DNA of 20,438 nt, taken from assembly GCA_007126415.1 (NCBI GenBank), contig SLBH01000170.1:1-20438 (forward strand), written 5' to 3'. The notes under the pieces were generated by a model that saw only the letters and a program-made list of their open reading frames with translations, was not told the origin of the DNA and made no database searches. The stretch's first letter is position 1, and every line of letters starts with the position of its first letter. This document shows, piece by piece, positions 1 through 5,610 of this stretch. The position numbers and the translations under genes are program-made. Origin of the DNA: Spirochaetales bacterium. GTDB lineage: Bacteria > Spirochaetota > Spirochaetia > DSM-27196 > SLAA01.

Positions 1-1328
1 AGCTTTGTGTGCGTGAAGTACGCCTTGCCCCCGGCGTTGACGCGCTCCATAACTTCGGCGTTCACGCGATTGATTTCCTCGAGCGGGGCGTCGGGGTCCG
101 GCAGGTAGCGTAAACACACGGTATTCAGCGGCACCGGTGCCAGTAACTCAAAGTCCGGGGCGGCCTCCACCTCGGCACGCACCCACTGTGCAAGCTCGAG
201 ATGATCGCGGATCACGCGTTGAATACCGGAAACGCCGTAGCTGCGGATCACAAACCACAGTTTTAGCGCGCGGAAGCGCCGCCCAAGTTGAATGCCCCAG
301 TCGCGGTAGTTGTTAACCGTGGTTCCCTCTTTGGTCTTTAAGTACTCGGGGTGTATCTCAAACACGCGCGTGAGCGTGGCGGGGTCGCGGACGAAGTAGG
401 CCGAGCAATCGAAGTTCGTGAACATCCATTTGTGGGGGTTGAACGTATAGGAATCAACCGCTTCTACCCCTTGTTGGAACCGGTGCAGTTCGGGCAGCAC
501 CATCGCGGTGCCGGCGAGCGCCGCATCGACATGCAGCCACACGCCGAACTCGCGGCAGACGGCGGCGATCTCACCGAGTGGGTCAATCGCGGTAGACCCG
601 GTGGTACCGATAGTGGCGACCACGCAGGCGGGCACCAGACCTGCCGCGCGATCGGCCTCGATCGCGCGGCGCAAGGCATCGGGACGCATCGCGTACTCGT
701 CGTCCACCTCGATCTGTCGCAGCGCCTGCCGTCCAAAACCCGCGATCTTCACACCCTTCTCGATCGAGGAATGCGTCTGCGCTGAGGCGTAAACCGTCAG
801 CCGCTCGGCCTCGACAAAGCCGCGTTCGTTGACCTGGAACTCCGTCGCGCGCTCACGCGCCGAGATCAACGCCACAAGCGTCGAGGTGGAGGCGGTGTCC
901 TGAATCACGCCCTCGAACTCAGCGGGCAGACCGATCATGTCTCGCAACCAGCGCATTACCTGTTGCTCCATCTCGGTTGCCGCGGGCGAGGTCTGCCAGA
1001 TCATACCTTGGGCCCCGAGAGTGGCGGTGAGCATCTCGGCGAGCACCGAGGGATAGCTCGAGTTGGCCGGAAAGTACGCAAAAAACGTCGGATGCTGCCA
1101 ATGCGTAATGCCCGGAAGCACGATCCGCCTAAAGTCTTCCATTATTGCTTCAAGCGGTTGTGCCTCGCTCGGAGCCGAGTCCGGAAGCTGTGCCATGGTC
1201 TCACCCGGCTCCACCTGCGACCGAACCGGATACTGCTCTATACCCCCAAAAAAATCGGCCATCCAATCGACCATCTCGTGCGCGGCGCGCCGAAACTCCT
1301 CGACGCTCATTGGTGTGTATGCTTCCAT
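1..1328 (-). CDS. PLP-dependent decarboxylase, aromatic-L-amino-acid decarboxylase type (C-terminus cut by window edge)
   Basis: Translating the minus strand from ATG 1328 gives 442 codons that run off the left edge; the family is about 470-480 residues, so roughly 30-40 C-terminal residues are missing. It is a group II (fold type I) decarboxylase: HPTFFAYFP (79-87), the HVDAALAG segment with pyridine-nitrogen Asp (D268), ring-stacking His (H186), and NPHKW with the PLP lysine K300 followed by NFDCSA as in animal DDC. Tyr at 329 (HPEYLK) aligns with the catalytic-loop Tyr332 of human DDC, which favours true decarboxylation over aldehyde synthesis. The likely reaction is aromatic amino acid to aryl-amine plus CO2 in the cytosol; the exact substrate cannot be read. 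The start may instead be Met7 (1310), which aligns with DDC N-termini (MSVEEFRR), or ATG 1385. Divergent from the aminotransferase at 1398. Confidence 0.9.
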   Translation of the reverse strand, partial: MEAYTPMSVEEFRRAAHEMVDWMADFFGGIEQYPVRSQVEPGETMAQLPDSAPSEAQPLEAIMEDFRRIVLPGITHWQHPTFFAYFPANSSYPSVLAEMLTATLGAQGMIWQTSPAATEMEQQVMRWLRDMIGLPAEFEGVIQDTASTSTLVALISARERATEFQVNERGFVEAERLTVYASAQTHSSIEKGVKIAGFGRQALRQIEVDDEYAMRPDALRRAIEADRAAGLVPACVVATIGTTGSTAIDPLGEIAAVCREFGVWLHVDAALAGTAMVLPELHRFQQGVEAVDSYTFNPHKWMFTNFDCSAYFVRDPATLTRVFEIHPEYLKTKEGTTVNNYRDWGIQLGRRFRALKLWFVIRSYGVSGIQRVIRDHLELAQWVRAEVEAAPDFELLAPVPLNTVCLRYLPDPDAPLEEINRVNAEVMERVNAGGKAYFTHTK

Positions 1329-1334
1329 AGCCTG

Positions 1335-1340
1335 ACTATA
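1335..1340 (-). promoter_or_regulatory. Extended -10 element for the decarboxylase gene
   Basis: On the minus strand TGTTATAGT gives an extended -10 (TGn plus TATAGT, 5 of 6 matches to TATAAT). No good -35 lies at the right distance. The hexamer ends 6 bases before ATG 1328, so transcription would begin at or next to that codon; translation would then be leaderless from 1328, or would start at ATG 1310 with a leader of about 18 bases carrying a weak GGAAG. Confidence 0.4.
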
Positions 1341-1359
1341 ACAGAATTGCGCGTGCGAA

Positions 1360-1388
1360 TCGACAACACGGCTCTGCTTCGGCATAAT
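1360..1388 (+). promoter_or_regulatory. Sigma-70-type promoter for the class III aminotransferase
   Basis: TCGACA (1360-1365, 5 of 6) and CATAAT (1383-1388, 5 of 6) are separated by exactly 17 bases. The -10 ends only 9 bases before ATG 1398 and touches the GAGGG Shine-Dalgarno-like stretch at 1389-1393, so a transcript from this promoter would have almost no leader. The match is good but the geometry is unusual. Confidence 0.45.
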
Positions 1389-1397
1389 GAGGGCACC

Positions 1398-2780
1398 ATG
1401 GATAGAAACGCCTACCTCAACGAGCTCCAGGAACGCTACACGAGGGCACACCCCAACTCGCACCGCCGCTTCGAACACGCCGCCGAGCGTCTCCCCGGAG
1501 GCGGTAGTCACAATTTGCGCCTCTTCGCGCCGTTTCCGTTCTACGAGGCCGGAGCCGCCGGTGCAACGATTGGCGACATCGACGGGAACACATACATAGA
1601 CTTCTGGCAGGGGCACTTCGCGAACGTGCTCGGTCACAACCCCGCGCCCGTGATCGAGGCGCTGCGCACCGAGCTGGAAGCCGGACGGGGGCTTGCCACC
1701 GGTTTCCCGGAGCGTCACCAGGGCGAGCTTGCCGAGCTCATCCTCGATCGGCTGGGAGCCGAGCGCATCCGTTTTACGACCAGCGGCGCCCTCGCAACCA
1801 TGAACGCGATCCTTCTCGCGCGCGCCTTCACCGACCGCCGAACCGTGATCAAGATCGCCGGCGGCTGGCACGGCGCCCACCCGCTCGCGCTCAAGGGCGT
1901 ACACACCTACGATCACGGCCTCGGGCGACTCGAGTCGGCAGGGTTGCCGGAGAGCGCCGACACCGAGGTAGTCGTTACGCGATTCAACGACAGTGCCGCG
2001 CTCGAGCAAACCTTCGCGCGAAGCGGAAGCGAGGCGGCGTGTTTCATCCTGGAACCGATGGTTGGAAGCGGCGGGCTGATCGCCGCCGATCGGGAGTACC
2101 TTCAGCGGGCGCGAGAGCTCTGCAGCCGTTACGGGGTGGTGCTGATTCTCGACGAAGTCATCACCGCATTTCGCTTTCACGCCGGAGCACTCTACTCGCT
2201 CTACAACGTGCACCCTGATCTCTGCGTAATCGGAAAGGCGATCGGCGGCGGAATGCCGGTGGCCGCGGTCGCCGGCAGATCCGAGATCATGGAACTCGCG
2301 GCACCCGGCGCGCCGCACGAGCGTGCGGTGAAGTTCGACGGAGGAACCTTTTCCGGACACCCTTCGGCAATGCTCGCCGGGCTCGCGTTTCTGAAGCATC
2401 TCGTTGCGCATGAGCACGAGCTTTACCCACATATCGGGCAGTTAGGACGCATCGCGCGCGAGGGGATCGAGGAGCGCTTCGCTGCCTACGGGTTGAACGC
2501 GCGCTGCGCGGGCGACGCAAGCGAGGCGGGTGCGGGCAGTTCGCTCGTCGCGGTGCATTTCTTAACCGACGGCGCCGAGCGCGTGCGCGACCCGGAACAG
2601 ATCTACGACCCAAAGCGGAGCGACCCCGAGCTTCGCGACGTCATCGTGAAACTCGGGATGCTCAACGAAGGCTTCTTCGTGGTACACGGCTACGGCGCGC
2701 TGAGCTTCGCGCACACCGAGGAACAGGTTCGGCGCTCGCTCGACGCGTTCGAGCAGGTTGCGAAACGCGTGAGCTCATAG
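1398..2780 (+). CDS. Class III aminotransferase, glutamate-1-semialdehyde aminomutase-like
   Basis: 460 residues from ATG 1398; the frame is open to 963, but that part lies antisense to the decarboxylase and looks non-coding. GAGGG is 4 bases before the ATG. Family motifs: DGNTYIDFWQGHFANVLGH (62-80), GGWHGAHP (155-162), ILDEVITAFRF with the pyridine-nitrogen Asp D252, the PLP lysine K280 in VIGKAIGGGMPVAAVAG, and GGTFSGHP (315-322). The enzyme should be a cytosolic PLP transaminase or aminomutase. The phosphate-binding loop reads SGALATMNA (129-137) where HemL usually has SGTEA, so it is probably not housekeeping HemL, and no heme genes are nearby. It is divergent from the decarboxylase and converges, 10 bases away, on the M20 gene. 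A role in amine or amino-acid metabolism with the decarboxylase is only inferred; the substrate is unknown. Confidence 0.85.
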   Translation: MDRNAYLNELQERYTRAHPNSHRRFEHAAERLPGGGSHNLRLFAPFPFYEAGAAGATIGDIDGNTYIDFWQGHFANVLGHNPAPVIEALRTELEAGRGLATGFPERHQGELAELILDRLGAERIRFTTSGALATMNAILLARAFTDRRTVIKIAGGWHGAHPLALKGVHTYDHGLGRLESAGLPESADTEVVVTRFNDSAALEQTFARSGSEAACFILEPMVGSGGLIAADREYLQRARELCSRYGVVLILDEVITAFRFHAGALYSLYNVHPDLCVIGKAIGGGMPVAAVAGRSEIMELAAPGAPHERAVKFDGGTFSGHPSAMLAGLAFLKHLVAHEHELYPHIGQLGRIAREGIEERFAAYGLNARCAGDASEAGAGSSLVAVHFLTDGAERVRDPEQIYDPKRSDPELRDVIVKLGMLNEGFFVVHGYGALSFAHTEEQVRRSLDAFEQVAKRVSS

Positions 2781-2790
2781 CCGCCGCGAG

Positions 2791-3888
2791 TTACAGTGCG
2801 CGCAGCAGCTCGTAATACAACTGGGCCGCCTCGATCACCTGCCGTCGCTCAACCGACTCATCCTCTCGATGCGCTTTTTCGAGCGAGCCGGGTCCCAAGA
2901 TTACCGGCCGCACACCGTTGTCCCAGAAGATAATGGCGTCGGAGTCGCTCGGGAAGCGCGATGTCCGCCACTCGCGGCCCGGAGCCAGGTAAACCTCACG
3001 CAACGCTTCGGGAAACGGCCCCTTCTCCGGCAATGCGTACCCTGAACGGATCGTCACGAAACTCAGCAGCTCCTCTATGTCCTCGTTCGGAAACAAGGCA
3101 CGAATGAACTCCTCGACCTCGTAGATCATGGTGCCGGCGGGATACTGGGGCGGCAGATGCAGATCGAGCCAGGCCTCACAGTAATCCGGCACTACAAATC
3201 CCGAGCGAGCGCTCAGAACATCGCGGATATTGAAGATGACGTCGCCCTTCTCGGACTGTAGGTAATCGGTAAGCTTTAGCAGCGCGCTCAGCATCGCGTG
3301 CACCGCGTTGACGCCTCCTGTGGCCTGTGACGCGTGCATTCGCGTTCCGCGCGTGGTGAGCTTTGCCTCGATATATCCGTAATGCTCGAAGCACGGGATC
3401 AGGTTGGTAGGCTCTCCTACCACAGCCCAGGAAAACTGATACTCCTCAAGCAGCGCCTCGGTGCCGTCTCCGAGCTCTTCCTCGCCTACAACAAGCGCCA
3501 GGCAGGCCGGCGGCAGCGCTCCGGTGTCCTCGAAAAACGCTTGGAACGCCTCGATCATCGCGGCGCAGCCGCCTTTCATATCGCTGGTGCCGAGCCCAAA
3601 CAATTCCTCGCCCTCGCTATAGAACTCATAGTTCTGGTAGTCGGAAGCGGCAACAGTGTCGAGATGGCCGGTGAAGCACACGCTCGGCTCCTCTGCCGGC
3701 GGCATCACGACGACGTTTTCGCGGTCCTTCTCAACCTCCAGCAGTTCCGGCCGGAATCCGGCGTTCCGGAGGTACTCCGTAACGAAGCGGGTTACCTCGA
3801 GCTCTTTACCGGTGGGGCTGTAGATATTCACGATCGATTCGAGTAGCGCTTCCAGGCGCTCGGGCTTGATCGGCATATAAACCAGCAT
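2791..3888 (-). CDS. M20 family metallopeptidase/deacylase (ArgE/DapE-like)
   Basis: 365 residues from the ATG at 3888, chosen because AAGG lies 7 bases upstream; ATG 3876 (MPIKPERLEALL) is possible, and the frame is open to 3927. Zinc ligands of the di-zinc M20 fold are all visible: H75 with D77 in TGHLDTV, bridging D103 in GTSDMKGG, general base E136 and E137 in GEEELGD, E159 in GEPT, and H340 in KAHREDE. The dimerisation (lid) domain lies between about residues 170 and 285. Relatives hydrolyse amide bonds of N-acyl amino acids (acetylornithine, succinyl-diaminopimelate) or dipeptides in the cytosol. The sequence does not decide the substrate and no arginine or lysine pathway genes adjoin. 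The 3' end faces the aminotransferase with a 10-base gap and no visible terminator. Confidence 0.88.
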   Translation of the reverse strand: MLVYMPIKPERLEALLESIVNIYSPTGKELEVTRFVTEYLRNAGFRPELLEVEKDRENVVVMPPAEEPSVCFTGHLDTVAASDYQNYEFYSEGEELFGLGTSDMKGGCAAMIEAFQAFFEDTGALPPACLALVVGEEELGDGTEALLEEYQFSWAVVGEPTNLIPCFEHYGYIEAKLTTRGTRMHASQATGGVNAVHAMLSALLKLTDYLQSEKGDVIFNIRDVLSARSGFVVPDYCEAWLDLHLPPQYPAGTMIYEVEEFIRALFPNEDIEELLSFVTIRSGYALPEKGPFPEALREVYLAPGREWRTSRFPSDSDAIIFWDNGVRPVILGPGSLEKAHREDESVERRQVIEAAQLYYELLRAL

Positions 3889-3916
3889 CGCGAAACCTTG
3901 CGATGGGGTCAAGACC

Positions 3917-3961
3917 GCGGGGCGCACCCCGCCCGCACCCCCGCAAGCGACGGGCGCCCCC
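3917..3961 (-). other. G-rich, strongly structured stretch upstream of the M20 gene
   Basis: The minus strand carries G-runs of 5 (3961-3957), 5 (3942-3938), 3 (3934-3932) and 4 (3930-3927), the last three separated by 3- and 1-base loops, which could form a G-quadruplex. The same stretch also has a perfect 6-bp hairpin (3917-3922 with 3927-3932, loop CGCA). It lies 29-73 bases before the chosen M20 start, hence in its leader or promoter. No convincing M20 promoter was found in 3889-4108. Confidence 0.35.
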
Positions 3962-4024
3962 GCACTGCGCAGGGCTTTGGGGATGTCTCAGGCCCGAGAA
4001 TCTTTGCAGAACCTTGGCACAAGG

Positions 4025-4054
4025 CTGACACAGCGTGAATCTTCGTCGTGTAAC
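4025..4054 (+). promoter_or_regulatory. Possible promoter of the small lipoprotein gene
   Basis: CTGACA (4025-4030, 5 of 6 matches to TTGACA) and TGTAAC (4049-4054, 4 of 6) are 18 bases apart. Transcription would start near 4061 and leave a leader of about 48 bases that contains the hairpin at 4067-4098. A 10-base palindrome ACCTTAAGGT (4053-4062) overlaps the -10/start region and could be a protein-binding site. Confidence 0.35.
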
Positions 4055-4066
4055 CTTAAGGTGAAG

Positions 4067-4098
4067 CTTGAGAGAGCAACAAGCTACAAGCTTTCAAG
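4067..4098 (+). promoter_or_regulatory. Leader hairpin next to the lipoprotein Shine-Dalgarno
   Basis: CTTGAGAG (4067-4074) can pair with CTTTCAAG (4091-4098) as 8 bp including one G-U, with a 16-base loop. The 3' arm overlaps the first bases (AAGG) of the Shine-Dalgarno AAGGAGGAG, so folding could limit ribosome access. This is seen by eye; no energy was calculated. Confidence 0.3.
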
Positions 4099-4108
4099 GA
4101 GGAGAGAG

Positions 4109-4240
4109 ATGAAGAAACTACTGACTCTTGGTTTTATCGTGTCGGCTTTGGCCCTTGTTTTTGCCGCTTGTGAGCCGGTAGACGAGGAAATGCTCGAAGA
4201 AGACCCCATGATGGAAGAGCAGATGAACGACGACTTCTAG
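4109..4240 (+). CDS. Small acidic, Met-rich lipoprotein (43 aa)
   Basis: ATG 4109 is preceded by a near-perfect Shine-Dalgarno (AAGGAGGAG, 4097-4105) and gives 43 residues; the frame continues upstream to 3977 but without a ribosome site. Residues 1-20 are a signal peptide (MKKLL, then a hydrophobic core) ending in a lipobox-like LVFAAC, so Cys21 is the probable lipidated residue. The 23-residue mature chain has 11 Asp/Glu, 4 Met and no basic residue. I recognise no family. In size and design it recalls entericidin-type small lipoproteins, but the tail is not similar. It is monocistronic, with its own leader and a strong terminator at 4291-4323. Anchoring in a membrane facing the periplasm or cell surface is expected; metal binding by the Met/acidic tail is speculation. 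Confidence 0.75.
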   Translation: MKKLLTLGFIVSALALVFAACEPVDEEMLEEDPMMEEQMNDDF

Positions 4241-4290
4241 GTCGCGTCACTTCCGTCACACGCAGATCATAACACAATGATTCGCGACGA

Positions 4291-4323
4291 AACACCCGTT
4301 CGGGTTCCGAGCGGGTGTTTTTT
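4291..4323 (+). terminator. Rho-independent terminator of the lipoprotein gene
   Basis: AACACCCG (4291-4298) pairs with CGGGTGTT (4312-4319), and TCGG (4300-4303) with CCGA (4307-4310) around a 3-base loop; one U-G pair joins the two helices into a 13-bp stem. A run of six T (4318-4323) follows. There is no T-run on the other side, so it acts on the plus strand, 16 bases before the end of the converging regulator gene. Confidence 0.9.
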
Positions 4324-4339
4324 GCGCACAGGCTCACAG

Positions 4340-5440
4340 CTACGGTAGAATCGAGGACTCACGAGCAATGAACTCCGGCTGCGCGAAGAACGTCATCGGC
4401 AGGTTTCGCGGTTCGGCGAGGCGGAGCATCATCGCCTGCACCGCCAGATCCCCGATATGATCGCAGGGCTGGTGGAACGTCGTGAGCGGCACCTGTGCGT
4501 AGCGCGTGTACTTAACGTCGTCAAACCCCACCAAGCGCACGCGGTCGGGGATGCGCACGCCGAGGCGCAACAGCGTATGCATCAGTCGCACCGCGGTGAG
4601 GTCGTTGGCGCAGATGATGTTCTCGGCGCCCGAGTCCAGCAGCCCTCGAACAAACTCAGCATCTTCCGGGTCCCCCACGTGAACAAGCTCGGGGCCACAG
4701 TCTAGCCCGGCGTCGTGCAACGCTTGTTTGAACCCCCGGATGCGCATCTCGACCGTCAGCGCGGAGTACGGAAGATGCAGATAATCGACCCGCGTACACC
4801 CCTGTTCTATGTAGTGCTGCGCCGCGAGATACCCGTAGCGGACGTTGTCGATGCCGACCAGATCAAAAGCGCTGCGCTGCGGGAACGAGACAACGTCGGA
4901 GTCGATCAACACGATCGGCAGATCGGCCGCACGAAATATCTCGATCATGCGGCGGTTAACCTCGGCGGATTCGGGAAAGAACTCGAGCGGAACCAGAAAC
5001 ACGCCCGCCACCTCGTCGCTGATGTAGCGGCGGCAGGTCTGTTCAAGCTCCGCGCCGAGCGCCTCGCCGATGCGCGCGTGCGAACCGCTCCATAATAGGC
5101 TGTAGTCGAAACGGTGCGACAGCTGCGCGATCCGGGCGCAGATCGGCTCGAAGATCTCGGTAGTGCCGAGCAGCGGAATCACGAGGCCGAGCCGCAGACT
5201 ACCGGCGCCGGCGTCGCCTTGCCTGCCGTTGTCGCCTTTTACGAAGCTTCCGGCCTTGTGGCGCCGCTCGATATAGCCCTCGTGCTGCAACGCGTTGAGT
5301 GCTTTGGTAACGGTAGGCCGAGACACCCCGAACTCCCGCACGAGCTGCATCTCGGTGGGTAGGCGCTCGCCGGGCTCAAGCCCGCCGCCTTGAATGCGTT
5401 TGAGAAGCTCACTATAGACACGCTCCGCCTTCTTTCCCAT
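4340..5440 (-). CDS. GntR-family repressor with LacI-type sugar-binding domain (AraR-like architecture)
   Basis: 366 residues. Residues 1-68 form a GntR winged helix (YSELLKRIQGGGLEPGERLPTE, EFGVSRPTVTKALNALQHEGYIERR, GSFV). After a Gly/Asp-rich linker (about 69-82), residues 83-366 are a periplasmic-binding-protein-like effector domain of the LacI/GalR type (LGLVIPLL, VLIDSDV, VGFDDVKYTRYAQVPLTTFHQP). This architecture is known from AraR of Bacillus, a sugar-responsive repressor. It is transcribed away from the sugar ABC operon at 5611 and very probably represses that operon and itself through the inverted repeats at 5468-5482 and 5509-5521. The ATG at 5440 follows GAGG at about 10 bases. 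The inducer is probably the transported sugar or its derivative; its identity cannot be read. Confidence 0.9.
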   Translation of the reverse strand: MGKKAERVYSELLKRIQGGGLEPGERLPTEMQLVREFGVSRPTVTKALNALQHEGYIERRHKAGSFVKGDNGRQGDAGAGSLRLGLVIPLLGTTEIFEPICARIAQLSHRFDYSLLWSGSHARIGEALGAELEQTCRRYISDEVAGVFLVPLEFFPESAEVNRRMIEIFRAADLPIVLIDSDVVSFPQRSAFDLVGIDNVRYGYLAAQHYIEQGCTRVDYLHLPYSALTVEMRIRGFKQALHDAGLDCGPELVHVGDPEDAEFVRGLLDSGAENIICANDLTAVRLMHTLLRLGVRIPDRVRLVGFDDVKYTRYAQVPLTTFHQPCDHIGDLAVQAMMLRLAEPRNLPMTFFAQPEFIARESSILP

Positions 5441-5467
5441 TGCGAAAGTTCCTCAACTGGTTAGTGG

Positions 5468-5482
5468 GGCTTATTGTAAGCC
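5468..5482. promoter_or_regulatory. Inverted repeat, candidate operator 1 (over the regulator -10)
   Basis: GGCTTA and TAAGCC flank TTG as a perfect 6-bp inverted repeat. It covers the -10 (TACAAT on the minus strand, 5473-5478) of the regulator's own promoter, fitting autorepression. It shares TT-N-TTGTA-N3-C with the second repeat 39 bases away. Confidence 0.5.
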
Positions 5483-5501
5483 TTATGCCGGTATTTTGCA
5501 A
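5473..5501 (-). promoter_or_regulatory. Promoter of the GntR-type regulator
   Basis: On the minus strand TTGCAA (5501-5496) and TACAAT (5478-5473, 5 of 6) are separated by 17 bases; transcription would start near 5466, giving a leader of about 26 bases containing the GAGG ribosome site. Confidence 0.5.
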
Positions 5502-5508
5502 ATGTAAA

Positions 5509-5521
5509 GTTCTTGTAGAAC
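5509..5521. promoter_or_regulatory. Inverted repeat, candidate operator 2 (beside the sugar-operon -35)
   Basis: GTTCT and AGAAC flank TGT as a perfect 5-bp inverted repeat, ending 7 bases before the -35 TTGACA of the transport operon. Its TT-N-TTGTA core also occurs in the repeat at 5468-5482. Confidence 0.5.
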
Positions 5522-5528
5522 ATTTTTA

Positions 5529-5556
5529 TTGACACTGCAGCAGTCTATGGTAACAT
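5529..5556 (+). promoter_or_regulatory. Promoter of the sugar ABC/kinase operon
   Basis: A perfect -35 TTGACA (5529-5534) and TAACAT (5551-5556, 4 of 6) are 16 bases apart. TAACAT recurs at 5562-5567 and could serve as an alternative -10 only with a poor spacing. The leader of about 50 bases ends in the strong Shine-Dalgarno GGGAGGAG before ATG 5611. Confidence 0.6.
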
Positions 5557-5610
5557 GAAACTAACATAAACTGAGTGGATGATTTTACATTCACGCAAAG
5601 GGAGGAGCAC

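Noticed and set aside
963..1397. Upstream extension of the aminotransferase frame (145 more codons)
   Set aside because: It lies antisense to the conserved decarboxylase, shows no domain, and the ATG 1398 gives the normal family N-terminus with a ribosome site.
4012..4030. Sigma-54-like TTGGCAC upstream of the lipoprotein
   Set aside because: The -24 half matches, but AC is found where the -12 GC must be, so the promoter type is not supported.
5551..5572. Direct repeat TAACATGAAAC / TAACATAAACT as an operator
   Set aside because: Short and A-rich; the first copy is already explained as the -10 element, and no link to the regulator motif is visible.
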